From Undaria pinnatifida (lineage: Eukaryota > Sar > Phaeophyceae > Laminariales > Alariaceae), in assembly GCA_012845835.1 (NCBI GenBank), contig JABAKD010000009.1:7219413-7283412 (forward strand): a DNA stretch of 64,000 bases. The letters run 5' to 3'. Position numbers and translations under genes: made by a program. The notes beneath the pieces are model-generated. The model saw only the letters and a program-made list of their open reading frames with translations. It was not told where the DNA came from and did not search any database. This document shows positions 23,801 to 37,600 of the stretch, piece by piece. Each line of letters opens with the position of its first letter. Positions within the stretch are counted from its first letter, which is position 1.

Positions 23801-26800
23801 TGCAGAAGTTATACCGCAACATGCTTATAATACCGCAATCTGCACACAGCAAAAAAACAAAACCATCGCAAACTGCATGTCATCTATCATCTACGTACTG
23901 CAACAAACGAAGACTCACATCGCACGAGGCTTTCTCAACATCCCACGTGTTCTGCCAACAAAACCATGTGTCGCCCAACTGCGCCGGGTCGGTATGCCAT
24001 GGCATGCGGCGCCACTTGAGACACTTATCGCACTGAGCCCACGGCGTGCGGGTGCTGCTCTGAGGCCCGTCCGCCTGCCGTGTCGTCGACAAGGAAAAAA
24101 ACAAAAACAAAAAAGGCGTGAAATACCACGAACGAAAAAGTAGCAAACGGACGAAAAAAATATTCAAAAGAAAAACAAGGTTCCAAAAACTAACGGAACA
24201 ACACACATTCAACCAGAGGAAACCAAAATTCACAAGCAAAGAGCAATAATCAGCAGTAAGACAAAGAAAAAAAGAAGCGAGCAGAACCGTACCTATTCAG
24301 ACTCCCCGCATATTCAACGTAGCAAAACAAAAAAAGCAAGACGGCGAAAACGCCACCACTTGGTACACGTAGATCAACAATATTCACAAAGACACCCCCA
24401 TCCCCCCCACGAAAAAAAAACGCCCACCAACACAAACACCACCATCACTAGCATCGAAGAAAAAAAACAAACAGATCCTCCCCCCATCCCCGTCCGAACA
24501 AAAAACGTCCACAGCAACCCCCCCGCCAACACCAAACGCCAATACAGACGCACCTCCATCTTCAACTCCTTCTCGCCCTCCGCCCCACCGTCGCCCTCCA
24601 ATCCCGTCACAAGCCCCATCTCCTGCTTCAGAATCTTGATGACGTCCTTCAGTCCCTGAGTGTCCTCCAACGTAGCATCAACCATAGGACTCCCTAGCAG
24701 CACCACCCCTCCCGCGGCAGCCGCCATACCTCCCGCCGGCCCTCCCCCCTTCCCCCCAAATCCAGATCTCTTCCCTTTCCCGCTAAACCTACCCCCTCCC
24801 CTCCCACCACCTTCCCTTCCCCCGCGCCCCCCCCCACCGCGCTCAGGCATAGCTCCCCTCTTGAGCGAAGAACCTGCGTCGCCAGCACCACCACTGCCAG
24901 CCACCGTACCACCCGCGTCACCTCGCCCATCTCCATCCCCTGCTTCGAGCTTTACTCCCGACGTATCCGCTGACGCTGCGGTGACGGCTGCTGCCGCAGA
25001 GGGATCTTCCACCCCGAAAGCACTGTCCAGCTTTGCCGGCCATGGATGCTTCCTCTGCTCGGGGTCTATGAGGTGGTTCATAAGCAAAAGACGGTGGTCG
25101 CTGGTGTACCCACCGGTGCCGTCGTAGGCCTCCAACACGTCTGGGAGACGCACGCACCTGGAGGCGGTGGGGTAGATGCCGTGGGGTGGGGTGGGGTGGG
25201 GTGGGGTGGGGTGGGGTGGGGTGGGGTGGGGTGGGAGGGGGATACTGTAATACTAGTTGTGTATCCTTATGTTCTTGTGTTCTTGTGTTCTTGGTTGTGT
25301 GTTGTATAACCCACCCATGGAGGGGGGAGGGGGGAGGAGGGCCCGCTATGTGACCCCGGATCTGAGTTACTACCGGGAGGGAGCGCAAGAGCGGTGCGAG
25401 GATGATAAATGGGATGAAAAAAAAGTACCTGGTACTACTGCAGTGGTTACAGCGTGGACCAGAATCGACACAAGAGGTTTTCGACAGTCCACCCTTAACT
25501 CCTCGTGGCATCTCCTTTTTTACAAGACTTACTCACAGGCGGCCAGAACAACGATGGAGCCAACGCGGTCTGTCTCGTTGTTGTCCTCCAATAGCTTGAT
25601 TAAGGCCGATTACCACTAGGGTTGACAGCCTTATCTAAATTCGCATTACATCTGTATTCTTAAAAAATTCCCAGGCGGTCAGGGTGGAGGTTAAGGTTCA
25701 AATCTAAGTACTAAAGTAGCACAGTAGGCGGCCCCTTTGTAAGGGGGAATAGCGCATCGGAGCGGCAGCGTCTCTTATAAACCGAAGCCCATCAACAAAT
25801 GTGGCCCCTACACTTGACCCGCTTTTCTAGCAACCTGTGTTGCGCTTTACATAGTGTTGGCCCCTTTTTAGAGACCTAACGTCTCTTACAGAGTATTGCG
25901 TCCACTACAATGGACGAGGTCCTTTCAAGTAGGAAAAAACGGCGGCGAGAAAAACCAGGACGCTACGTACCGTTTTTCCGTTTGTCCCTATCTCCGGATC
26001 TTTCTAAAAAGAGCCATCTATTGTCCGTGTTATATCCTTCAATCGAAGCAGGGCTAAGGTCTGTACAGATTTCATCTCACCCTCTAAGTTTGTCGTCAAA
26101 TGGTTGGTTCGGGTTGCCGCCATCTCCGTGGTTGTGCCATTGGAGAAGCTGAGCCAGGACATAGTGGGGGCCGGAGATCGGCAGGTACTCGTGCACAACC
26201 TGCGAAGTACAGTAGCAGCAGCAGCAGCAACAGCGATTGACACACGGCGATCGGGATACGAACACGAAAGAGAGATAAAACGAAACGCAAAATAAATAAA
26301 TGAATGCCAAACGGCTCACAAACCAATTTGTACAAAACGAATACCAAAACGATGGGTACAACAACACAAGGACGTCAACAACGCGAACAAAAACGAGTAG
26401 AACCTTAAATCTAAACGATAGAAACAACGACACAAGGAAGCGATTAGAAAAAAAAACAGTACGAGCGGGCGGGAGGCGGACGTATTCACACACGTATGGA
26501 GGGAGGGGAGGGGGGGGGAGGGGGACCAAGGATGGTCGCTTTTGCTGTTGACGAAAAAATCGAATAGGTAGCCAACGTCTGTTAGCCCCTTCCTTCAGAA
26601 AAAGGGGGGGAAATGCGCAGGTAAGCGCGGTAAGTAACCATGCACAACTGAAAACAATGTAAACAGACACATAAACGCATGCAATGCGACACAGACTTTG
26701 TTTCCGCCACCCTTTAGCGACAGAGCGGAAGCAAGGCATCAAGGCACCAAGCCACAAAGCCGGCGCCAGCACAAGAAACACGAAACATAAAATAACAATA

Positions 26801-29800
26801 CATCAAACTTATCCACCTTCTTGAAGCCAAGCGAAGGGGGAGAACAAAACGCTACCAGCACTGCCACCCCCCCCCCCCAACCCTTCTCCCTCAAACCCAC
26901 CCACTCACCTCGTCTCCCTTGAGGCACGACTCCACACCCTGTGGCTTTGGGGGGGGCTTCAGGACTGCCGGCTTCTTCGCCTTCACCTTCGTCTTCTTTC
27001 CCTTCCCCTTCTTGCCCTTCCCACCACCACTCCCCTTAGGGCTTGTCACCGCCATCACCTTCGCCACCACCTCTGCCCCCACCCCCACCGAATCTCCATC
27101 CAAACCCTTACCCCCGGAGTTGGGTCCGCCGCTACCGGCGCCGGCGGCCACAACTGCCGCCTTCGGGTCCTTCCGGTTCCCTTCCAGGGAACCTTTCGCG
27201 GTGCGAACCCCCGGGGTCTCGTCCCCCCCATCCCCGGGTTTATCATAAGTCGGCGTTGCCGGGGAGGAGGCGTCGTCATCATCTTCGCTCATCCCCACCC
27301 CTGGGCGCTCACCGCCGGTCGCGTCTCCCGAGGCGTCCCCCCCCTCGTCACTCACAGCCATGCCCATGGTCCTGTCGCCACTACTACCGCCACCATCAGC
27401 TGCAGCCGTCGCCGCCGCGGGCGCGCTTCCCTTCTGTGTTTTCACCTCTCGTGCGGAAGGGGGGCAAGCGTCCACACCGGGCGAAGCTGCTGCTGCTGCT
27501 GCTGCTGCTGCCGTTGTAGCCGAGCCGGGTGTGGTCGAGGACTTGGTTGACGCCCCTTGCGGAGGCGTGTTCGCAGCCGGGGCTCCCCCCGAAACTCCTG
27601 CTGCTGCACCCTCCGGGGCTGCTGCTGCGGCGGCTGCTGCCGCCGCTGCTGCGGCCGTGGATTCGCGCTTGGCCGCGGCCTTCTTCTCATTCTTGTAACG
27701 CTTCAGGACTGATCGAGGCACGTTGTTGCCGAGTTCCTTGGCGAGCACCTGCACACGTCGCAACCATCACGTGCGGAGACATTCGCGATTCGCGAGGGCG
27801 GGCGTCACCACAAAGCCATACAGGAGTTAATTAAACACAATAAAGCAACACCAGGCTGCGCTAGAGCTAATGCTGTAAGAGTGGGAGGGGGAAGGGGGGA
27901 GGGGGGGGGGGCTTGAATGAATAAAAACGCGAAGTACCAGTTATGTATCAGCAATAACAAACTGACATAGTGCCAAAGAGATGAGAAGGCGGGCAGGAGA
28001 GGGGCTGGAGGCTTTGGAGCACCCTACCGCTGGAATATCAATATATAGAGAGCTCTTGAGAGTCCTCGGCCACCACTGCGTCATCGACAAATAAAAAAAG
28101 CAAAAAAAACGACAAAAAAAAACAGTAATACACACACAACCATGGGTAATGATACCGGGGACCGGGGACGACATTGGCAACAAACACAACGCCTACACAC
28201 CAACACATAAGGTGCACCGCCAACAGCGCAAACCGAAAACAACCCAGCACGTCCATATGCAACCCCAAAAAAGCGCCGCATCACAACCGCCTGCGTTACT
28301 TTTTTCTAGTTTGATTTCTCAACCATGTCGCACTTGATTTTATTGTGTTTGTTCACCCAACTATCTGGACTACCCAGGTACCCCCCACGCCTGTCCGTGA
28401 CCATGGAGTTTATAACTATCGCCTCCTTCGGGTGTGCAAAAAAAAGTCTTGAATACGTATGGATACTTCATTTTTTGGCGTTGTATCGAACGATTGCGAC
28501 TGTGTCAGACGGGGGGCGATCCTGCTGCAACGAACCTAACCTGATAAAACACACGCGTACACCACACACCTCACCAAACCACCCCACCAAACCAAACCAT
28601 ACCTGAACGGGGTCTCCAACAATGGTGGCGTAGTTCGTAGGCTCCGCGAACGTCTTCGTGTGTGCCAGTAAGAGTAGTACGTCTGCCGCCGCGCCATGCC
28701 GCGCGTTCGGGAGCGATCGGAGCCCCAAAAGCAGTTGCCGCACCTTCAGCAGAACCTGTCGAAGGAACAAAACGATTCGCGGCGAACCGACGGCAAAGCC
28801 GAAACATGAAAGAAATTTGTCATCAATAGCTTCCTGGCTTGTTGCCTGTACGATGCAGCACAATTGGATACCGGCAGACCCTACGTACTGCGAACCTGTT
28901 GTACAATAGATGTCGCCCGCTCCAGCAACAGAAAAACAAAACAAAACAAAACAAAACAAAACAAACAAAACCCACGCGATTAAGCCTGCAGCTACACAGT
29001 CGTGGGTCGCACAGAAAACGCCTTCTGCGTCATACCACCAAAAGGCAAAGCTCGAGCTAAGCACGCGGTACCCGAAACACCTAAACCCTTACTTCACCCC
29101 CCCTAATATGCACACGCGCATACTACGTACAACGAGCGCATACGTACATAAAATGAGTGACTACAAACACCAACCTGATATGACAAAAAGGATACCTGTT
29201 ACGTTTTTTTTTTCAAATAGCAACAACTTGCATAACTGCAGTAGCGTCCAATCACCATAACGCGAGATAACTGTCATGAACACAATGTGCGCATTCAACA
29301 CATTTCAAATCATACACCCTCTATGGTCTTACGACAACGGCCATGCATGATACGAGTTGACCCCCCCCCCCCTCCTCTCGCACAACGATGAAGTAGGACA
29401 CACATAGTAGGAGAATGCGAAATATACGAGGAACGGATGTGTTAGTAGAGGACATGAGAAATTTAGACAAATGCGACGTGAAAGCGTTTGGCAGACTAGA
29501 GAGTAGCGACCAAACGATTGCTACCCTAGGAGATAGATGGCCGCACGCAGCGAAACAGGACGGGGATAGGATAGTAAACAGCTTCTATGTATTGTAGTAT
29601 ATGGAAGAAGCGTAATGAGCGCCCAGCTGTTGGAGGCGTCTCTAATAGGAGTAGGAACGGTGCTCCGTCTCGAAAGGGATGCGTGGTCAATGGCCAAACG
29701 ATCAAGGCAAGCAACAAATGAGTAGCCCCCCCCCCTCCTCTCACCCTTTTGAGTACTCCCTTGTGAGGGATGCGCTCGTTGTCGAGCATGCTCTGAATCT

Positions 29801-32800
29801 TCTCAATAACCTCCCGCCCCTTCAACCACGCCTTGCGGTCCAGGGGACGGCACATCACCACTCCGTCGCCCTCCTGCTTGGTCTCCTCAACGGCCACCAG
29901 CGCCTCCGCCCGCACCTCCGGTTCCTGGCTGACTGGGGGCGGCGCCTGGCCGCCAGAGGGTATAGCCTGTGTCCTTCGAGGCCTGCGGACGTAGAACTCA
30001 TGGCTGGGGTTTTTCTGGGGTAAGCGGTGGCGGAGAGGGGGAAAGAGTACGGGATCGAATCGGTAAGGGACGCAACGGGACAGAGGGAGCGGTGAGGTGA
30101 GGAACGGAAAATACTTCGCGACCGAGGATCTCTGAAAATGTACATTAGAGCAGCGCCATTGCGTGCTTTTGTACTCTTATAACTTTTCTCCCTTCACTGT
30201 TACTACAAGCAACCATGTATTGCGGAAGGAAGGATTACCGACCTACTGGTAAACCAGATCGTCAACACACACAAAAAAAGGAGACAAAAAACCCAAAACA
30301 AGACAAAAATAAATAAAAACAAAACCAAAAAAGGTTCACAGGGGAAAAGCTCACAAGGCATGCGTTACTGTTGTGCTTAACCTCCCCCCCCCCGCCCCCC
30401 CTGCCCACTGATCCCCACTCACCCTCAAGTAATCGGCAAGACACTTTCTCTTGGGAGCCCTTTGTCCGCACTGGGCCTTCCGCCTTACCGAATCCCACAC
30501 CGCTACTCGGTCGTCCGGGTCGCCTTCGGCCAGGACCTTCTGAAGCTGGTGATACATATGGAGGCAGGGGGGGGCGGGGATGGGGGGAGATGTACTCGTT
30601 ATCATGCATGTTTTTGGGGGAGGGCAAACATTCAGTACACCTTAGAAAAGAAAACTTACGGGCCACGGGGATGCAGAAACAATCAGTTTCTTATTAGATA
30701 ACGAACACCCACGGGTCACGGATATGCGTACTAAACAAGTCGATAGAGTATAAAGCTGTAGTTGGACTGAAGCAGGTATGTAGTTGAGCTACAGTGGTGA
30801 GGGTGCAGTAGACGTACAGCAACAGAGCTGACTTAGGGCTGCGGTTGATCAGAAGTAGGGCTGAGCTAAAGGCAAAGCAGAGGTAACGTCGCCAAGGTAT
30901 CTCTAAAGCCAGCGTAGGGCAGAGGCATCTCTAGAACTATCTCCAGGTTATCACCAACTTATCCCGAAAATATCGCTACGAAAACACTGCTATCGTGAAA
31001 TGTAACAATGGCTATCGGCTTTCAATCTTATCTCCAGAACGTTCCCTGTCGCCACACACACCTCATCCGGCGTAACGCCAGGAGTCTCCTTCCTCAAGAT
31101 AAATCCACCACCCCCCACCGCAACCATCTTGCCAACCACAAAATTTCCCGTGCTCGCCCCCCTTCCTTGCACCCTCTTTGCCGCCGCTGGCTTCTTCCTT
31201 CCAACACCACCCCCACCCCCTCCTCCGCCCCCATCTCCCCCACCCGCAGGCCCCTTTCCGGCACCCTTCCATCGAGTCCCCTTGCCTTTCTCCTTCCGAT
31301 CCGCGTCCCCATCTCCCGAAGCATCCGCGACCACCCCGCCCGTCAACATCGCCGACGCCTCGCCCTCCTCCAACTCCGTCTTCGTCGGGGTCTCCATCTC
31401 AGCGCCCGTCACCTGGGAAGGAGGTTCAACTCGGGATAGCGCAGTCGCCCCATTGCTCTTAACGGCGCCGTTGCAATCCTCGGATGAAGTCGCGGTCAAG
31501 CCCTTGCCCTTCTTCTGGCCTTGGGTTAGGTTCTGCGATGGTCGTTTTTGGTTCTTTAGCTTAGCGCCACCGCGAGCCCTGAGCACCGCTGGGGCTTGCC
31601 TCGACCTAGCCTTCTTCCGGGCGGTGGGGTGGTTTGGGGACCACCCGCCCGTGTGCTCCTCACGAGGTCGCCGTGCCCCGACTTTCGCGCCTCCCACGTC
31701 GCCGCTGATACTCCCCGTCGAAGCAATTGCGGCCGACCTATCACTGCCACCATCCATTTCCACATCACCGCCACCGCCACCGCCACCGCCAAGAGCAGGA
31801 GCAGAAGCAGCAGCAGCGAGAGAATCACCTACCGCCGAAGAAACAGCACCAGCAGTAGTAGCAGCAGAAGAAGCACCTGCAGCAGCAGAGGTAGAAGCCG
31901 CAGCAAGAGCAGCTGGAGCAGAAGCAGCAGGCTCGAGCAAAGGTCGACCAGCCGTCCCATATCCGTTCACATCACCAACACTCGCCTCTCTCCCCTCCCC
32001 GGCTGCACCATCGTGGTCGCGACCAAAACCGCCAACACCACCTCCGTCACTGCCACCACCATCGCCGCCCCAGGCGGGCAAAGCTGAGGCATCGACCGCG
32101 TCTCCATTGCACACCATGGGAACGACACCGTTCGCGTCATTACCAGCATCACCACCAGCAGCACCAGCACCATCAGTGTCATCCGCAGAAGCGTCAACAA
32201 CGCTACCTCCTTCGGTCGTCTCCGCGTTCTGGGCAAGGGTTTCCACAAGAGCCGCCAGGTCAAGCCCTGCAAAACCAAGGAGAAATAAGTTAGCACGCGA
32301 CAAGGTGTTGGTAGGGCATGGGGTCAAGCACTCACCACAGTAGAAACGTCATCAATGTGCTTGCGTTTGTTGCTGGTGTCGGTGTTGTTGAGGGCTGTGT
32401 CCCATCACTGTTGTGGTTATTGTTGTAATTGTAGTGGTTAAAGCTTGCTGCTGTGTAGTTGTTGATGTACTGATGGTCGTGATTGCTGTTATTGCTATCG
32501 CTCAACTTGAACGTCGAACATCTCAAGTGCAACCGCCCTGCACCCACAGTATCGAAACGGATGCATGGTCAATGGCAAAATAACTCACGGCTGATGTCCT
32601 TGAAATCGTTATCATATAATACGCTAAGGTGGTCGTGACGTTTTTTTGGATCTTTGAAAATATATTGGTTATAATACCCCCCCAAAAAAGCGGCGACTCC
32701 CGAGCTCCACTCGGCCTCCGGCGGCCTCGCGGTGCCGCCACGTCCCATCCGCACAGCAGCACTACGACGTGCCGGCGAAAGAACGGGCGTCGGTGCCCCG

Positions 32801-34151
32801 CCTCGGCGAGGGGGGAACGTGGGAATCGCCCTCCCGGGGACGGCTCGCTTGCCCCCCCCCCCGCTTTTCTTCGTCGCTGCCCGCTTCTTTTTTTTTCGAA
32901 TTCGAACTCCAACTACATTAGACTAAACTTTCGTATTGCTTTTTGGCCACTTGAGCCATGGACAGAGCCATGGGCACGAGACGACAAGCGCGCCTGCGCC
33001 AACAGCAAGCACAACAACACCAGGACCAACCACAGCAGCGTCCAGCCGTCGCCGCTCGCCGTGCTGGTGGGTGGTGGGTGGAGGACGGCGGCTCGCTCGC
33101 TCCCCGAGATGGCCGAGTATCGTCAAAAAATGAAACTCCCCCCGCCGTACTCCCCCCGTCTGTTTCCTGTTTCATACAAGGTCCTCAAGAACCAACCAAA
33201 TAACTGCTCCTCGCGTACCAGGTGTACTGCTGTACGTACTGCTGCACTGCTGTACTGCTGTATGTAGTAAAGGTTTGGTCGGTGGGTGGGTGAAGGGTGC
33301 ACTGCATCGTCCGTGGTGGGTGGGTGGGCCGCTCCGTACGTGGGAGTCTTTTTTCGTCCTGTGGGAGATGAACCTTTTTTTCTTGTTTCTAAAATACCGG
33401 CCTCCCACTGGTGCTTGGGAGTACCACCGCCGTCCCCACTGCTGCACTCCTCTGCCCTTTGCTACCGAACGTACTGCTGCACTGCCGTACTGCTGCCCTG
33501 TTATTATATTGTGTTTTTGCAGTACTTACATACAGAGGATGATACCTTTACTACCGTACGTACAGCTGCACTGCCGTGCTGCCGTTATTATTTTGTTATT
33601 TTAGTACTTGCATACAGAGGATGATACAGCACCAATTTGTTTTTGTCCGCCATACCGGCCGGCAACAGGCATACTTCGGGAGTACCACTAGAAGGCTAAG
33701 GCAAGCAAAAAATGAGTACGCCACCTCCCACTCTCCCCGGCACACCCTCCATTTCCTGAACATCCCCTTCAAGCCTCGAAAACCCGCATATCCTCTCGTT
33801 CAAGTCTCACCTGGACCATCGCCACCAGGCCCCCTGGCAGGATTGCACCCCTGTGGCAGAGGCGAAGGCTGCAGTCCCCAAGCTCCCATCTGGCCTGCAA
33901 AGCCTCCGCCCCATGAAACCCCAGCGCCGAACACCGTCAAGTCTTTGTAAACCTTGTGCGTCCCTCCGTCCAATACTGACGCCCAGCCTCCCTGGGTCGG
34001 GCTCTGTACCCGTACGGGCACACCACCACCACCAACACCATTCACACCACAACCATCACCACCACCACCAACACCATTCACACCACAACCATCACCACCA
34101 CCGCCACCACCATACCCGCCAGGGGAAGCTTGGTCCGAACCATTCACCCCT

Positions 34152-34183
<32 letters not shown>

Positions 34184-34556
34184 TGCTGCCGCCGCGACCG
34201 CAGATGGGTCGTGACCTACAGTGGGGGCAGGCATCCAAACCTGCGACGGGGGGTGGGTCTGCTGTTGGCGGTGCAGCTGGTGCTGTTGCAGCTGTCGCTG
34301 GTGGTGCAACGCCCACTGCTGCTGGTGGTGCTGCAACTGCTGCTGCTGGATATGTTGGGGTACATGGTGCGACATCATCCCAGGGGGAGGAGGAAGTTGG
34401 GGAGGAATCATAGGGTGGGGAGGTTGAGGGTGGCGGAATTGGAAACCAATAGCATGAAGGTGGGCCGCCGCAGCCGCGGCCGCTGCCTTCGCCGCCGCCT
34501 CCGCTGCAGCCGCCGTCGCAGCACTGGCAGCTGCCACAGCCGCCTCCGCAGAGGAC

Positions 34557-34611
<55 letters not shown>

Positions 34612-37600
34612 GCCGCAGCCGCTGTTGCTGGAGTTGCTGGAGTTGCTGCGCCATTCTTAGTACCCTCGCGTTCTCAGAATAAGGGTCCGCATCAATACCG
34701 TTCGCAACGGACGACGACGCAAGGGACGTGGTTGGTGACGGGCGCACGCCGGCGCCACCATCACCACCACCGACGGCAGCGTTTTCCTGGGCAAGAGGAT
34801 GAGGTGAGGGGGGCATCACCTGGCCAGTGGCAAAGGCAGCAACGTCGCCACCACCACCGCCGCCGCCGCCACCGCCACCACCACCACCACCACCACCACC
34901 ACCACCACCACCACCACCACCACCACCACCACCACCACCACCACCACCACCACCACCACCACCACCACCGTCACCACCACCACCACCGTTAATGTCACCA
35001 TCACCACCACCACCACCACCGACGCCGCTACCGTTCGCGTGTCCATGGCCCGTAGAGCAGGGAGAAACCGCCCTCGCCAAAGGGACGCCCACCGCGGGCG
35101 CAGGAGCGGGCCACTGTCGGTGCGCCTGCGGGTGTCCCTGCATGCGCGAAAGTTCCGCGGCCGCTGCGGCCGCGGCCCCAGAAGCGGGGTAGTGAGGCTC
35201 ATCGCGGGGGGAACAAACAGCTGACGCAGGTACCGGTGTTGGTGCCGCGCCCGCCTGCCACTGCGGCTGCTGCTGCTGCGGCTGCTGCAAATATAGCTGA
35301 GCGGCGGCGGCGGCGGCGGCGGCGGCAGCTGCGGCCGAGCTTGGAGGCTCATGCGGCGGCGAAGGCTGAGGCGGGCAAAATGGCTGCTGCGACTGTTGCT
35401 GCTGCTGCTCCGGCCCCGGCCCCGGCTGCGGCTGCTGCTCCAGCTGCAGCTGCTGCTGCGGCTCTTGCTGTTCCTGCTGCTGCCGGGTCGATGGCAGCTC
35501 GACGGCTTCCTCGATAACGGGCTCGTACTCCTGTCCTGTGTAGAGCTGCATGTGAGGTCGCGTTCGCAGGAACATGTGGATCTCCTCGCGCTTTGGAGCG
35601 TCTGCCAGGGAAGGGTGGAGGGGGGGAGGGAGGGAGGGAGGGAGGAAAGGGAGCCGCCTTTACCCCACTGCCGATTATTTTTCTAAAACGGATATCCGAT
35701 AATTTTGATGTGGCCCGTGTGTGTTTCGCACACACACCGCCGAAACAGTAACTAGGATGAAAGTGTGGAACTCCGGTGCTTCGTTGTAGCCCCCGCATGT
35801 GGTACCAGTATTACGAGAAGGGATAGTATATTGTGTATGCATCCTCACCAAAACTTGCGTATAACACCAGCCGTGGACGCACGGTCAACCAACTGAGGGG
35901 TTTATTTTGGGGTCGCCCACCATGATAAACGTGGTCACATATTGGCAATGGGTAGGGTTAGACGCAAGTTGTGGTGAGGATGCGTACAACACAATATACC
36001 ATCCCTTCTCGTAATACTGGATCCACACGCGGGGGGTATACTGTAGTGTACGCATCCTCACCACACTTGCGTCTAACCCTACCCATTGCCGAGATGTGAT
36101 GCCGTTTATATTACGGGCGGTGCCAAAATAGACCCCTCAGTTAGTTGACCATGCGTCCACGGCTGGAGTTATACCGTTTTCATAACAAAAACTTCTCGAA
36201 AAAAACTGCTGTAGACCCTACGCTCCAAATTCTAACCTTGACCCCAACGCCGCCCTACCCATAGAACTTCGCCCCGAAAAAAAATAACCAGCAGTTGATC
36301 GACCATGTTAAGTCTCGCATTTAAAGTACTCCCCGAATTGCATACTATATCCCAGCAAATAATTTCGTGCTACAATGAAGGCATCTCAGGTAAGGGGTGA
36401 ACCGACGGCGATCAAATGTGTCTGTGTTTGCGACTGCTGTGTACGTGGAAATGCCATACAAGCTCGGCTCGCCGCAAAGCTCACTTTTGTTCGGCAGATC
36501 GTAACTCACCAACCACGAGGAACCACAACGAAAACACAGTATCTACCACATTCAGCAAATCTTCGGGGTCATGCACGTCACAGCTATTGGTTGATCCGGC
36601 ACCTTATCCGGGAATATGGTACTTTTCGTGGTACAGTCCCGTGAAATGCGGTTTCAAAATGCGGCGGAAATTGTTTTCCGTCTTCTTCTATTATTAAATC
36701 GTTCTTGTCAGCGTATTATTTTAATTACAATCGAACTGATTGTACCTTTATTTACCGTGGTGAGGGCAATAAATACCACCTGGCACTGCCATCGACATGT
36801 CCACGAAACCTTTCGTCGATGCTACAACACAACATAGCAGGCACGGCTCTTTTCGATGTTCGCTGGACTACATATCGATTTTGCTATTCTCCGTGGCCTT
36901 TTTTCTTCACAGTTCCCCCTGCCTGTCAACCAGGGTTCAGCCACAAACACACATCGTCGATTTCCCATGCGGTTTTTGCGAATTATGATCTGTAATTTTG
37001 ACACGTGATTCGGAGCGCTATGGCCGAGGGGCCCAAACCAGAACATGCTTGATTTTTGGTGTTTTTAGTCACCTGTTGGCAAAATTACAATCTCACTTTT
37101 CCTGAAATTGCCGGTAAGTCGTTAGAAAAAAAAAAAATCAACTTCTGATTTGGGCCCCTCGGCCTCGCTCCGAATCACGTGTCAACATTACAGATGATAC
37201 TTCATGCAAACAGCGTGGGAAAACGATGCCGCCTGTCAGCTCATTTTGATGGCGAGCCCAGCTCGTACGAACACTTGCATATATGTGTGTGTGCACATCG
37301 CGCGTACGAATGCGTGTGGCTGCTTACTCAGGTGCTCAACATCGAATATAACCCCACGGCCCCTCACGATCCCGACCACCAACAGGACCCCCACTTCCTC
37401 GCTCCACAGCACAACCCCGCCTCCCGTGCCTCCCTTCCCCGGCCGCTCGAAGGCATGGAAACCTCGCTCCACTCCACTCACCTTCGCCAGAAACAATCTC
37501 TTTCAGGACCGTGTCCCAGAGCGGGATGCGCTCGTCTTCGTCGCCCCCGACCAGCGCCGATACAGCGGCGTAGGCGTCCGCGACCCCCCTCGCTTCCCTC

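Noticed and set aside
31129-32343. 404-codon + strand frame rich in Pro/Ala
   Set aside because: It is a shadow of the methyltransferase exon 18 on the other strand, caused by high GC at the third position.
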